A program made the position numbers and the translations under genes. A DNA stretch of 64,000 nt from Inonotus obliquus (lineage: Eukaryota > Basidiomycota > Agaricomycetes > Hymenochaetales > Hymenochaetaceae), in the NCBI GenBank assembly GCA_032164295.1, contig JAJHTX010000004.1, positions 1,736,001-1,800,000 of the forward strand, given 5' to 3'. The notes beneath the pieces are model-generated. The model saw only the letters and a list, made by a program, of their open reading frames with translations. It did no database searches and was not told the origin of the DNA. Within the stretch, counting starts at the first letter, position 1, and each line of letters starts with the position of its first letter. This document shows positions 47,959 to 58,370 of this stretch, piece by piece.

Positions 47959-50900
47959 TTAAACTACACTGTAACGACCCGAAGTTGCTGATGGGTTGCG
48001 GTACTCGGATTGCAGAGCCGCCGCAGACGCTTCCACGAGCAGACGCTTGATCTCCCGCACCGCTTGTTCAACCTGAACAAGGCGATTAGCATCAAGCAAT
48101 TTCAGCTGAACGTAAATGCAGTGAAAACCTACCCTCCATTCTTCATTAGATTCGACAAGCAAATGCAACTTGGGAGGTCCATCCGGCGGAGGCTCCTTCC
48201 CGGCCTCGTAATAGATACCTGAGACAAATAGTTAGTATTCCATGTCTGCCGTTGTGGGATGGGCATACCTTTGTTAGTAACCGAAGCTCCGGTTTGGTCA
48301 ATAAGCTGTCGTACAAATGTTCAAATCACGACTCCACGGAGGCGAAAATGGACACGAACCTGAACCATCGTCTCCTTGTTAGTAACTCGCCACCTTGCTT
48401 TCTGCGGGTAATCATTGATCGGAATGATAGCGTGGAAGTCCGTTGCATCTGGGTCTTTGACCGAGCCACCTTTCGCCTCGAATGCGGTTTGACTCTGAGC
48501 AACAAGCCGTGCTACCCGAAGCTGTGCATTGAGCTTCGCTACAACACTCTGAGCTTGTTTGTATGCTGCAGTGTCCTTGCCAGCTCTCGCAGCAGCCTCT
48601 TCTGCAGCCCGAAGGGAGTTCTGCATTTTCTCCTCCTCCTTCGCTTGTGCAAGTCGTCGAGCAGCAGCAGCAGCACCTGCAACACCAAGCTGACCCTTTG
48701 AAGAATCTGGCGCAGGTCCTCGTTTTATCTCGACTTTGAAGTTTCCGAAGCTCATGTCATCCTTAGATTCCGCCTTGGAGACACCAGGAGTGCCAACCGG
48801 ACCGGCCTCTTCGACCTTCTCTTCCGGTTTCTCGTCGCCCTCGCCATAGGCCTTACGCTCAGCCTTTTCTTTGGCATCACGCTCTTTGTCTAGCTTATCG
48901 AGCCCCTTACCCCCGAAGCCTGAGCCAGCCACTTGGGCCTTTCCGGCTTTTACTTTGTCGAGGAAGCCTGAACAAGTTAAGTGCATGAGTAAAGCTGCAT
49001 TGGGATAGTATATTTCAGGACATACTATTCTTCAGCTCTTCGAGCTCCTTCGGGACCGATGCATTGCTTGCTTTCAGTGCCCTGAAGATATCGACAGAGA
49101 ATCTCTCTTGCTCGGAGGTGATGAAAGTAACGCAAGTTCCTTTATTTCCTGCCCGACCTGTCCTTCCGGCGCGATGTACGTAGTCTTCCATATGATTCGG
49201 AGCATCGAAGTTCACTACGAGCTTCAGCTGTTTGACATCCAGACCGCGGGCGGCAACGGACGTTGCAATCACTATAGGTACGATGCCAGCCTTGAAATCA
49301 GCAATCGTAGAATCACGATCAACTTGATCCTTCCCGCCGTGCAGACTCATGCAGAGATACCCTTTACGAAGAAGTTCACGCAAGAGATTGTCCGCGGCTT
49401 CTTGGCGGTCGACGAAAATGAGAGTTCGGCATTCAGGATCCTCATTGTACATCTGGCCGAGAATTTCAAGTAGCCGATGGAATTTTGTGTCTTCTGCGCG
49501 CACTTCCACGATTTGCTCTATCTCCGGAGCGACTACTGAACGCCCACCGACTGTGATTTCAAGCGGCTTCTTGAGGATCTTTCGAGCGAGCGCATCCATC
49601 TGCTTGGGAAAAGTGGCAGAAAAAAGTACGGTTTGTCGATCCGGTCGAATGTTATTGACAATTTTCATGACCTGAGGCTCAAAGCCCATGTCGAACATTC
49701 GGTCCGCCTCGTCAAGCACAAGGTACGTCACCCGCTTCAGGTTTGTAACCCTACCGGAGTTTGCAGCAAGTAGATCAATCATGCGTCCTGGAGTGCAAAC
49801 GATGATCTCTGCTCCCTTCTTCATCTCCGCGATCTGGTCCTTTATAGGAGAGCCACCGTATGCACAAACAGCCTGGATAGTAGTTCAAAGATCTGCGTTT
49901 CGGGAGAATAAGGCATGGATTACGCACCCGTAAGTTAAGAACCTTCAAGAAAGGCTTACATTCACGATGAATCTGAACCGCCAGCTCGCGTGTCGGAGTC
50001 ATCACGATTGCCATTGGTCCTTCCATGGGTTCTAAAGGACGTTGGTCTTTAATATGACGGAAGAGCGGTAGAAGGAAAGCGATCGTTTTCCCGGATCCAG
50101 TCTTTGCAACGCCAATAACATCACGTCCAGACATAATAGCAGGAATGGCTTGGGCCTGGATAGGCGTCGGAGCCACGAACCCAAGCTTCTTGATGACGTC
50201 CAAGCTACGGACAAAGTTTAATAATTTTAGGATCCAATAATAAAAGGACGAACCAGCTTGCAGGTAATCCACAGTGACTCCATTTTGCAATGGGCCTAGG
50301 GCAGTCAATGCCACGGATTTTGATGCCGTCTAATTCGAGACGCAGGAGGTCCGCTTGGTCGTCCGTCATTTCCGCAATTTCGGGGGGAGGATGGTAGAAT
50401 TCTTTGCGGAAAGGTTCATACGCAATTCGAGAATGGTCCACCGTCGGAAGGTCTTTCTTCTTCGCTTTCTTAGCAGCAAGGGCGAGAATGTCCTCGGGAT
50501 TGAGATCCGTGGTGTCAAGTTCGTCTGCAACAACTTGAACATCCTCTTCATCTCCACCATCTTCACCAATGCGGTCTTCTAGACGGCGTCGGTAATTAGG
50601 ATCTTCTATCATCTTTTTCATGTCCAGTTCATTGACCTTCTTTACCTCCTCTTTCACATTTGTCATGAAGGCATCTAACGGATCGACCTCGTCCTCCTCA
50701 GCCACAACCACACCAGCTTTTGCTTGTGCCTTCCTTTCCTCATCCAACCTATTCGCTTCCTCATCGTCATCATCAGCTTCGAGATTCTCGCCGACGCTCT
50801 CGTCGTTAGGCATGCTCATGTCAATAGCAGGCATGTCTTCGAGCTTTTCGAGTTTCCGAGTCGTTTCCGTCGCATCGTCCATTAAAGCAGCTTTCGTGTT

Positions 50901-51614
50901 TTTCCCTTTCATCAGCTCTGGTTTCAGGGGCAGTCCCTTCAATCCTAGCCCACCGAATGCCGCGCGATTGAGTTGCGCACCAGGTTTTGAAGACGAGGCT
51001 GAAGTAGTAGTGGGCTCTGGCGTAAGAAACCAAGTGGGATCAAATCTAGTTACAGCGCGGGAGGGCAGGGACAATCACTTACGAGGAGCAGTCTTTCCGG
51101 CAAGGGCCATAGCTTTCGCTTTTGCCTCGTCTAAAGCTTTCTTTGCCTCCCGTTCCTTCTTCCAAGCTTCCAGACGCTCGCGTTTCGCCCTCAATTTTTC
51201 ATCTTCCACCGGGGGAGTCCCAGATGCTGGAGTTGCAGGTTTCGAGCCTTTCAGCTGATGGGACGTCGAAGCCTGCCCGTCACGCTCGCGCTCGCGATCC
51301 CTGTCCCTTCGATCCCGTGAGCGAGAACGAGGACGTCGGTCGTCCCTCCGATGAGTTTCACGACGGTCGCGCTCATCCCGGTAGGGGTCCCTTCGCTTGT
51401 CTTCCCTGTACCTTTCGTCGCGATATCTGTCTCGTTCTCTGTCTCTGTCCCTCTCTCTGTCACGTTCACGGTCCCTGTCGTCGTAACGCGACTTGTTATC
51501 ACTGGGTCTTACATTCCGCCGAGTTGGAGAAGGAGACCGAGGTGAAGAACGATAGGATGACCTTACCCGCTTATTAGCTGCGTCCGGTGAATAGGAGCGC
51601 TCCCTACGTGCCAT
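47959..51614 (-). CDS. PRP5: DEAD-box splicing helicase Prp5 (DDX46)
   Basis: ATPase that remodels U2 snRNP and proofreads the branch site during prespliceosome formation; nuclear. The N-terminus [20 protein letters not shown] is an RS/RD domain with alternating Arg-Asp/Glu repeats, then an acidic region. The core follows: [48 protein letters not shown] (motif I), [41 protein letters not shown] (motif II), LFSATFPK (motif III), [34 protein letters not shown] with RAG (motif VI). The C-terminal ~280 residues are helical and end with the KH-like segment ([40 protein letters not shown]), as in DDX46. All motifs are intact. An in-frame ATG at 51632 would add six residues. Confidence 0.94.
51400..51480 (-). 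repeat. Arg-Asp/Glu coding repeat in PRP5
   Basis: Imperfect hexanucleotide-like repeat encoding alternating RD/RE residues (for example [20 protein letters not shown]). Such low-complexity basic-acidic stretches are common in splicing factors and mediate weak protein contacts. Confidence 0.6.
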
Positions 51615-51767
51615 TGTTGTTTTCGACGTCACGGTTGTGAGCAGACTTCAAGTAATAAAGCTGAGGCTGTACTGCACAAAGATCACGGGCAGCATTACAT
51701 AATCCTTATATAATACCTTGTCATACGCATACGCATACATCGGACACCTCTTTACTCTCTTCCAGCC
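51615..51767. promoter_or_regulatory. 153-base divergent promoter, PRP5 / PI31
   Basis: Two outward start codons 153 bases apart. It includes a short microsatellite of three ATACGC-type units near 51724-51740. Confidence 0.45.
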
Positions 51768-52942
51768 ATGTCAGATATTCTCGATCCAGCCGCGTTATTA
51801 TCTTCACTATTAGGATACTTGCCCGAGTCGAAGTCGCTGAACTATCCCCAGGATGCGATTGCGGCGCTCATTCATACTGTCTTCTCATTGTTGGGCTTTC
51901 GACTTGTCGGTGTCGATGAATCATCATCTTCGGGCTCATTCGCGAATAATACCTTACCGGACAACTGGAACGCCAGCGGTCCTGGCAACTACGCATTTCG
52001 GTACCGCCACGAGCAGAGCAGTCTCGAATTTCTAATAAAGATCACGAAACTTGGTACCCGTACTCTTGTCAATGGTATTACTACTGAAGTAAGCTCTTGC
52101 TTGTCACATACAAAGTAGCTTTGTTTTCCTAATGACGCCTGTAGACCGAGAAGACTGCATCGTTGGATATCTCAACAAATGATTTTGTGTCACCGAGCTT
52201 CTTCCCTTACTCAGCGGGAGTGCAAGACTCTGCGCCGCTTGTCCACGGTTTTATCTCTTCAAACAGAGTTGCAGACTTTGTGAATCAACTCAAGCTCGCC
52301 ATCGTTCAAAAGCTCATTCCAGGTTTGAGGAAAGAAGGCTATACGGAAATCGTAGATGAAGCGTCGACGAACGCGTCATCCAGCACACGACAGCAGGCTC
52401 AGGGAGACGCGCAAGCGGGTCCATCGCGACCGATCATGCCTCCTGAAGTACCTCGCCGTCCTTCGGGCCTAGAGTCGCACATCATCCCAGAGAACCCGCT
52501 TCAGATTGGAAGAAGCGATCTGGATCCCCTTCCGTTACAAAACCAGCCGAACCCATTCGCGCCGCCGCCACTCTTCCCTCACAGGGGTGATGGTATGTAT
52601 GTGGGGCCTGATCACCCGATATTTGGTGGTGCCTTCGGTCCTCGCAGAGGACTAGGGAGTCCACCCGACAGAGGGCCATGGGGAGGGGATGGCTTTCTGC
52701 CACCTTTGGGTGCACCTCCTGGGTCTAGATTTGATCCCGTTCTTCCGGGACCCACTGGTCCTGGTGGCAATCAGCCCGGTGGGCAAGGTCCACTCGGCTG
52801 GCGTGGCCCTCGTGGCCAGCGCAGTGGCGATCCAGATAACGACGAGTTTATGCCTCCTGGCACGGTATGCCGTAACTCTTTATCCTCTATCCTCTGCATC
52901 TTGCTGATTCCATCTAAATTCTAGCGTGACATGTTCTCCTGA
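51768..52942 (+). CDS. PI31-type proteasome regulator
   Basis: PI31/PSMF1 (yeast Fub1) binds the 20S proteasome core, inhibiting it in vitro and acting as an adaptor in cells. The N-terminal FP domain begins MSDILDPAALLSSLLGYLPE, with YPQDAIAALIHTVFSLLGFR, NYAFRYRHEQSSLEFLIKIT and VHGFISSNRVADFVNQLKLA. The C-terminal half is Pro/Gly-rich and disordered, with DLDPLPLQNQPNPF, GGMYVGPDHPIF-type motif (GDGMYVGPDHPIFGGAFGPR) and the family ending DNDEFMPPGTRDMFS. The last exon encodes only RDMFS and the stop, after an intron whose donor follows GGCACG. Length and layout are normal. Confidence 0.92.
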
Positions 52943-53252
52943 AAAGGCTTGCCTAGAAGATCATCTTTACCTGGCCTGAAACTTGTAGTCACGAAAACGT
53001 TCATTGTACATTGTATTTCTCTCCTCTCCTGAGTCCCCTTCGTTTCTGTTTTATGAATGAAAGTGAATGAAAATTAAAGATTGTCTTCCGATCCGAGTCA
53101 AAGCTCAACCATTACTCAATGCAGCAATTAGTCACAAGACCACAGTACATAAGTTGCTATTGTTGAATTTGTTACCTATTCTAAGCCGCATCCTACACTA
53201 CACTTCATAAGCCCTTCCCGTTTCCTCGACTTCTTCATTCACAACCGCCATC
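52943..53252. other. intergenic region
   Basis: About 310 bases between two forward genes, containing the PI31 3' end and the next promoter. No gene seen. Confidence 0.5.
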
Positions 53253-54163
53253 ATGTCGTACAACAAAGTCAGAACTAGCAATACCGCTATCCCGGGTTTG
53301 CGGCCTTCTCCCGGAGTAAAGCAGGCTCAAATCGAAACTATGAACGCGGAAGAACTCCGTACTCTCTACCGCCGAAATGAAGAACTCTTGCGGACTCTGT
53401 GAGTTTTTAATCCCATTTGTTACTGATATTTATAGCTCAATACTACTTATTAGAATAGCGTCCTCATCGACGTTCGTTGCTCGAATTGAGGCGAATCAGG
53501 CGAAGGTTCGCGACCGACTTGCAGAACTCGATGCGATGGAGTCCATTCAGCGTGGAATGCGGCACACAACGATCGGCGAGGATAGCCCCATGTCGGTTGA
53601 CTCTGAACCAGAGAAGTTCGTATCTGATACCGTTCAAGTGAAGAGAGAAACTATTGCCGCATTGGTACGTATACATGCAAGTGGTCTGCATTTCGTTCCA
53701 AAAGTTCATTTGTGGCTTCCTTTGACAGGACAAGAATAGCAATCTAAATCAACCTAACGGACGACGCAGAGTGGCCACTATAAGTATGGCAGAAGCGATC
53801 GCGCTTGAGCAACGGCAGAACGCTATTGAGCGTGAACGGCGCGAGCGTGCCGAAGCTCGGCGAGAGAGAATGACCATGCCGTCGACGACGACGGAATCAG
53901 GTAGGAAGCTTACAAGAGAAGAATATGAAGCGAAGGTCTGGGCATTTATGAACTACAAAGCAACGGACTCAGATCTCGAAGATGAAGACGAAGACGAAGA
54001 CGAGGATCCGGCCTCGTGGTTCCACGACGACGAGGACGATGGCATTAAGGGTCAGGACATTATTTATCCTGATCCTGAGGATATGGCAGACGTTATACGC
54101 ATAGACGAGAGCAAGCTACATTACAGCACGTTCTATGAACCGCGCGACGAGGATTTTCAATAA
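53253..54163 (+). CDS. small charged coiled-coil protein, function unknown
   Basis: Three exons joined in frame. The start MSYNKVRTSNTAIPGLRPSP leads to helical, charged segments: MNAEELRTLYRRNEELLRTL, FVARIEANQAKVRDRLAELD and AIALEQRQNAIERERRERAE. It then has TREEYEAKVWAFMNYKATDS and an acidic run (DLEDEDEDEDEDPASWFHDD). The C-terminus reads IIYPDPEDMADVIRIDESKL and ends EPRDEDFQ. The (GAAGAC)n run at about 53983-54005 encodes the acidic patch. I do not recognise the family. The PGLRPSPG start and the coiled coil hint at a small subunit or scaffold, but no function is assigned. The 5' leader is C/T-rich. The gene converges with the FYVE-RING gene (179 bases between stops). Confidence 0.78.
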
Positions 54164-54342
54164 TTATTTCGCTGTATCTGCTGTAATTGACCATGTGAAT
54201 AGATGCGATATCAACCTCTAGTAATGCATTAGTCGTGGATATGAGAAGGGTTTGATATGTGAATTAAGCCAGTTTAATGTTAATGATGGATAACATGTCA
54301 TGAGCATCGTGATTCTCATTCGGAGGGTGTCTCCAAAACAAT

Positions 54343-57300
54343 CTAGTTGTCTCTCGCATGGACTGGGCACGATCTACCTCTCTGTAACCAAGCCGATAAG
54401 CATGCTAAAGGATTGGAATCAGAATACTACGCGTGCTAATATGGTAAAATGACATACTGTTGTGGAAGCTACACAGACAGCTGAGCCGAGCCACCATTGA
54501 TCCTATAAATGATTTTAGCACCAATACCAATGTTATAATAAATCTTTTAACCTTTGACGAATTCTTCCAGGCAGATGACACCTGCAAATGATGGTTAGCA
54601 TAGCTAGTGTCTCATATTCTGGCAACCTACATTCGGTGCCAACCAGAAGGCTCTCTCCTGGTAATCGATAAACTAGATATCTAGCTGGTTGTTGAATGGT
54701 GCCCGCACTGCCTTCGAGACAGTTCTTGACATGCATTTCCTGTTCTGGAGCCGAGCCGAATTCGGAGAGACCGCGACCACATACAGGACAACTATTGCAA
54801 CATCAATCACTCAGCCTTCGATATGGTACGGTAGCTACTCACTCTGCCAAATCGCTGAGTTGGGAGCTCGAGTCGGACCGCCGTGGTCCCGTAGGAATGG
54901 CAAGTCTATCCTCATCAATCACTATGCTTTGCATAGTGCTACTAGACGAGCCCTGGAAACGCGTTGGAACACTGGAGCTCGCATTCGTTTCCTCAAAACA
55001 CGTTTGACAAACTCGTTGGGGTGTGTTATACGAGATACTACCTTCTGGAAGTGCGGGATCGTGCACGATATCCGCCGGATCAAGAGTGACTCGGTATGAC
55101 GAACAGCGGTCGCAGAAGATTTTCCCGCAACGTCGACAATGCTATTAATGATTAGTACAGGTCGATTACATATGATTGACAGTCTTACATGCTATATGAC
55201 GCGATCAGTATACCATTCAAGTAACAGACGAAAATACACTAACCTTCCTAAACAAGAATGTGAACCGTCTCCTGCACTCATGGCACTCGGTAACAGCATC
55301 ATCGCGCTCCCATTGCGCATGCAACGTATGTGGGGTTGGAGTACTTCTACGAGAGAGTACGACCTTTTGCGGAGCTTCATGGGTGGGTACTCTGAACTCA
55401 GGTGCTTGAGAAAGATGTGGTGTCAAGTCGATGGAAGTTCTTGTTATCGTCGGTCCGCTGAAGTAATCCGTATTTTGGGATCCCTGGGATCCGGAAGAAG
55501 GAGGTCTGGGCAGCGTCGACGCTGTCGGAGACGAGCCAGGATAGTGGAAGCTATCATCGTCCGAATACTCCCCGTCAATTCGTTCGTCGTCAGCTATGTG
55601 GGAGTTAACTAAGAGGTGTATACTGTTTTGGATCTATTGTACTGACCATCGTTAGTTAGAGTTATTCCAGCCGCTCCAGCTGCGAGTCTTCTGCGTTCCA
55701 GCTCGCGACTGTAGACATTAAGAAGGACCTCCGCTTGTGTCCGACGATCATGATCTTCATCGCCTAGCATGCCCATTCGGAGTTCCATGACAGCCCGTTC
55801 CAGCTTTGCGATAGATCGACGAACATCTACCGCCGAAACAGAATTCATGGTAGGATCTGTAGCTGATGGCGTGCCTGCCAGATATCGTGATCGAGCTACA
55901 TAATCTTGACTCATAGACAGCAACGAAGCTGGCATGGCTCCTAATTCGTGGCCATCGACTCCATAAGCCTCTTCCTCGGGATCGATGACATAAGGTACAA
56001 GCTTTCCATCGTTTGACAGCTGGTACATCAGCCCATCAGGCCCGAGATACGGGAGGGGAGGAATATCTAGTCGACGTCGCATGACTCGAACCCAACGACG
56101 ACGCCGTACCCAAGCCTGTGTTGCTGGTGCCCGTGCTGAGGAGCTGGAACGACTCGAGGAAGCACCTAGCCCAGCCGTCATAATGCCCGAGCCTGAAAGC
56201 AATCGTTCAAGCGATGGAGGAGGCTCCGCACTCCATTGGTCTTCGACTGTATCAAAGGAATGAGAGTACTGCCATCCTTCATTCGCATCCACTCGCGGAT
56301 GGGTGAGATCCAGGGTCCAGTCGGAACTATGAGGGGAGTTAGGTACAAGTGACATTCTATCAGGACATTAGGACAAACTCACAGCCAGAAGTGACTTCTT
56401 TCCGCTCCTTCTCGTGATGGTCTATCTCGGGTAGATGGCTTCGGTAGGGTGAAGGGATCTTCGATGAAAGGTAGATGCACATCACTACGCCAGGCAGGTA
56501 TATCAACCTTGCCGGTTTCTTCGTCTGGCTTCGGTAATCGTAATTCAAAAGGATATCTGCGCCCTTTTCTCCCGAGACCGGTCACAGAGAACTTTGGTCT
56601 TCCGCCATTTACAGCAAGCGTCTTCAGACGCACATCAAGACACTGATTTTCATACACTATAATGGGGACTGTGGTATGCACGGCCAAGGGGTCATACCGT
56701 ATAGTAGTATTGCGCCATTTCTCGGTTTCCACCCGCTGAAGGACCTGGGTGTAACTCAATAAAGTCATAACTTTCCTGTAGAAACTGAAACGAACCAACC
56801 TCGCATATCCAAACTTCGAAGACAGCTGCCGCCACATCATACGCGGTTTCGCCCCAGTCATTACGAACCAAGGGGTCAGCCTTCTGCTTTGAAAGAAGGT
56901 ACAGGACAACGGGAAGATGGCCCTTGGATGCAGCGTTCACTAGTAACGAGTCAAGTATTATATCCCACATACTTCAGTAGCATTACTCACTTAGAGGTGT
57001 CCAACCACCTTTGCTACGTGTATCCACACCTCGAACGCCGTCGACCTCGTTTGCTGCTCCGGCTGTCTCACATAACCATCTTACGATGTCGAGGTAGCCC
57101 TAAGAAAACCATTAGGATTCACCCTCGAGATAAACTATCTCATGTACCTTCGAAGCGGCATTGTGTAAAGCTGTCCAGCCATCACCATCACGGGCATTAA
57201 CATCGGCACCTCCACCGACAAGACAAATCATGACGGGAAGTTGCCCGTGTAAAGCGGCTTTATGTAAAGCTGTCTATCCTGAGTTTAAGCGGATATTTCA

Positions 57301-58010
57301 AAGTGTTGCGAAAAGGCTCCAACCTCTCCCTCTTTGTCTTCAAGATCAGGAATACCACCGCATTCTTCGAGCACTACGACTCGCATAAGATTCAATACAG
57401 GTATACAAGAATAACCACTTACACCATCTGACAATCTCAAGGTGGCCGCGGCTTGCTGCAGCGTGTAGAACAGTTAGTCCCGTGCGTGGGGACGCGTCAT
57501 TTACGAGAGCGAATGTTTCTAGTTGACCAGACGAAGTTGATTCGGCTACGAGCTTTTTCAGCAAGGGTAGATTGCCATTCAGACCTGCATTGTAGAGCGC
57601 ATCAAGCTGAGCCGGGGGAACGTGGACAGCAGGCTTTGGTTTCAATTCCACCTGCTGAGGCGGCTCAGAGGAGGGCGACATAGCGGAGGATCCAGGTTCA
57701 AACTGCACCGGTACAGCAGCCGGCTCAGCTTCTTCTGCCGGGTATGTGAATTCCTCCTCATCAGACTCTGCAGCAGGGGCAATTGGCGCGTCATCCGAGG
57801 AAGAAGCGTCATCTACTTCAGGATACTCGAATGCTTGCTCGTCGTCCTCCACGTCAACATTCAACCCGTGGCCTTCTGCGGGCGCGTTGGCGGTTGGGAC
57901 ACGTTCCAGCAGTTCTGGTCTGCGTAAGATAAGAAATGAAGTCGTTTCCTACATATTAATTGCAATATTATCACTTACTGCAATCCATCCGCTCCATTCG
58001 GCCAACTCAT
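54343..58010 (-). CDS. ankyrin-DysF-FYVE-RING endosomal protein, Upa1-like
   Basis: Order: ankyrin repeats (about 57000-57680; GLTVLHAAASRGHLEIVRW, TALHKAALHGQLPVMICLV, GWTALHNAASKGYLDIVRWL, MNAASKGHLPVVLYLLSKQ), a probable DysF pair (VPIIVYENQ to DEGWQYSHSF-like ANEGWQYSHSFDTVEDQW and WVRRRRWVRVMRR), a FYVE finger (ECHECRRRF, RKHHCRRCGKIFCDRCSSYR, QRVCQTCFE) and a C-terminal RING (CVICLEEFVKGSMVARLSCL, CSFHNTCLSAWLQRGRSCPV, HARDN). FYVE binds PI3P on early endosomes; RING suggests E3 activity as in Pib1. Three acidic F-x-Y-P motifs (57820-57831, 57739-57750, 55538-55549) resemble the MLLE-binding PAM2-like motifs of Ustilago Upa1, the endosomal adaptor for mRNA transport; this link is inference. 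A 3-base exon (55189-55191) supplies one FYVE histidine. Start MSWPNGADGL chosen at 58010. Confidence 0.82.
55189..55191 (-). other. 3-base microexon (His) inside the FYVE finger
   Basis: The interval 55142-55243 lies between FLFRK and HCRRCG. Treated as one intron it is 102 bases and leaves RKHCRRCG, one histidine short of the FYVE consensus. Splitting it at ATATAG|CAT|GTAAGA gives introns of 52 and 47 bases, each with a CTRAY branch site (CTGAT; CTAAT) and good boundaries, and yields RKHHCRRCG. Confidence 0.65.
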
Positions 58011-58370
58011 CTCTGGAAGCTGCTTTCTGAGAGTCGAATAGGAAGAAAGAAGGTGGTAGGACTGACCTGGATAATATGTCGCGTGCGCTCGGTCTTTCCC
58101 GTCGCGTCAAAAACTTTGTCTCCATGTTTACTTTGATACTACGGAGTCAAACGCATTCCGCTCTACTTGTTTGCATCCTCTTCGGACTCGGGACCTTGTG
58201 AGGACTTCATTGCTCAAATGAACGTAAGGCTTAGCGATGCCGTCGCTTACTTTGCAAAGCACGAACCCGCTCTTATAGCTCGCGCGACCTGTCCTGAATC
58301 ACTCATACTCGTCAGGACGCTCCCGAATTGCTCGGATTTTTGAAGAACCTCAATTTACTCTTCCTGCAAG
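58011..58370. promoter_or_regulatory. 360-base divergent promoter, FYVE-RING gene / MFS transporter
   Basis: Two outward genes separated by 360 bases. An open stretch beginning ATGGAGACAAAGTTTTTGAC at about 58124 on the reverse strand could be an alternative upstream first exon of the FYVE-RING gene. No motif recognised. Confidence 0.4.

Noticed and set aside
50620..51258. Open forward frame of 212 codons opposite PRP5
   Set aside because: Ser/Phe/Ala-rich mirror of the acidic N-terminal exon of PRP5; no independent start context or conservation.
55380..55430. PAM2-like motif (HLSQAPEFRVP) in the FYVE-RING protein
   Set aside because: The spacing of Leu, Ala and Phe is off by one from the PAM2 consensus L-N-x-x-A-x-x-F-x-P, so it was not called.
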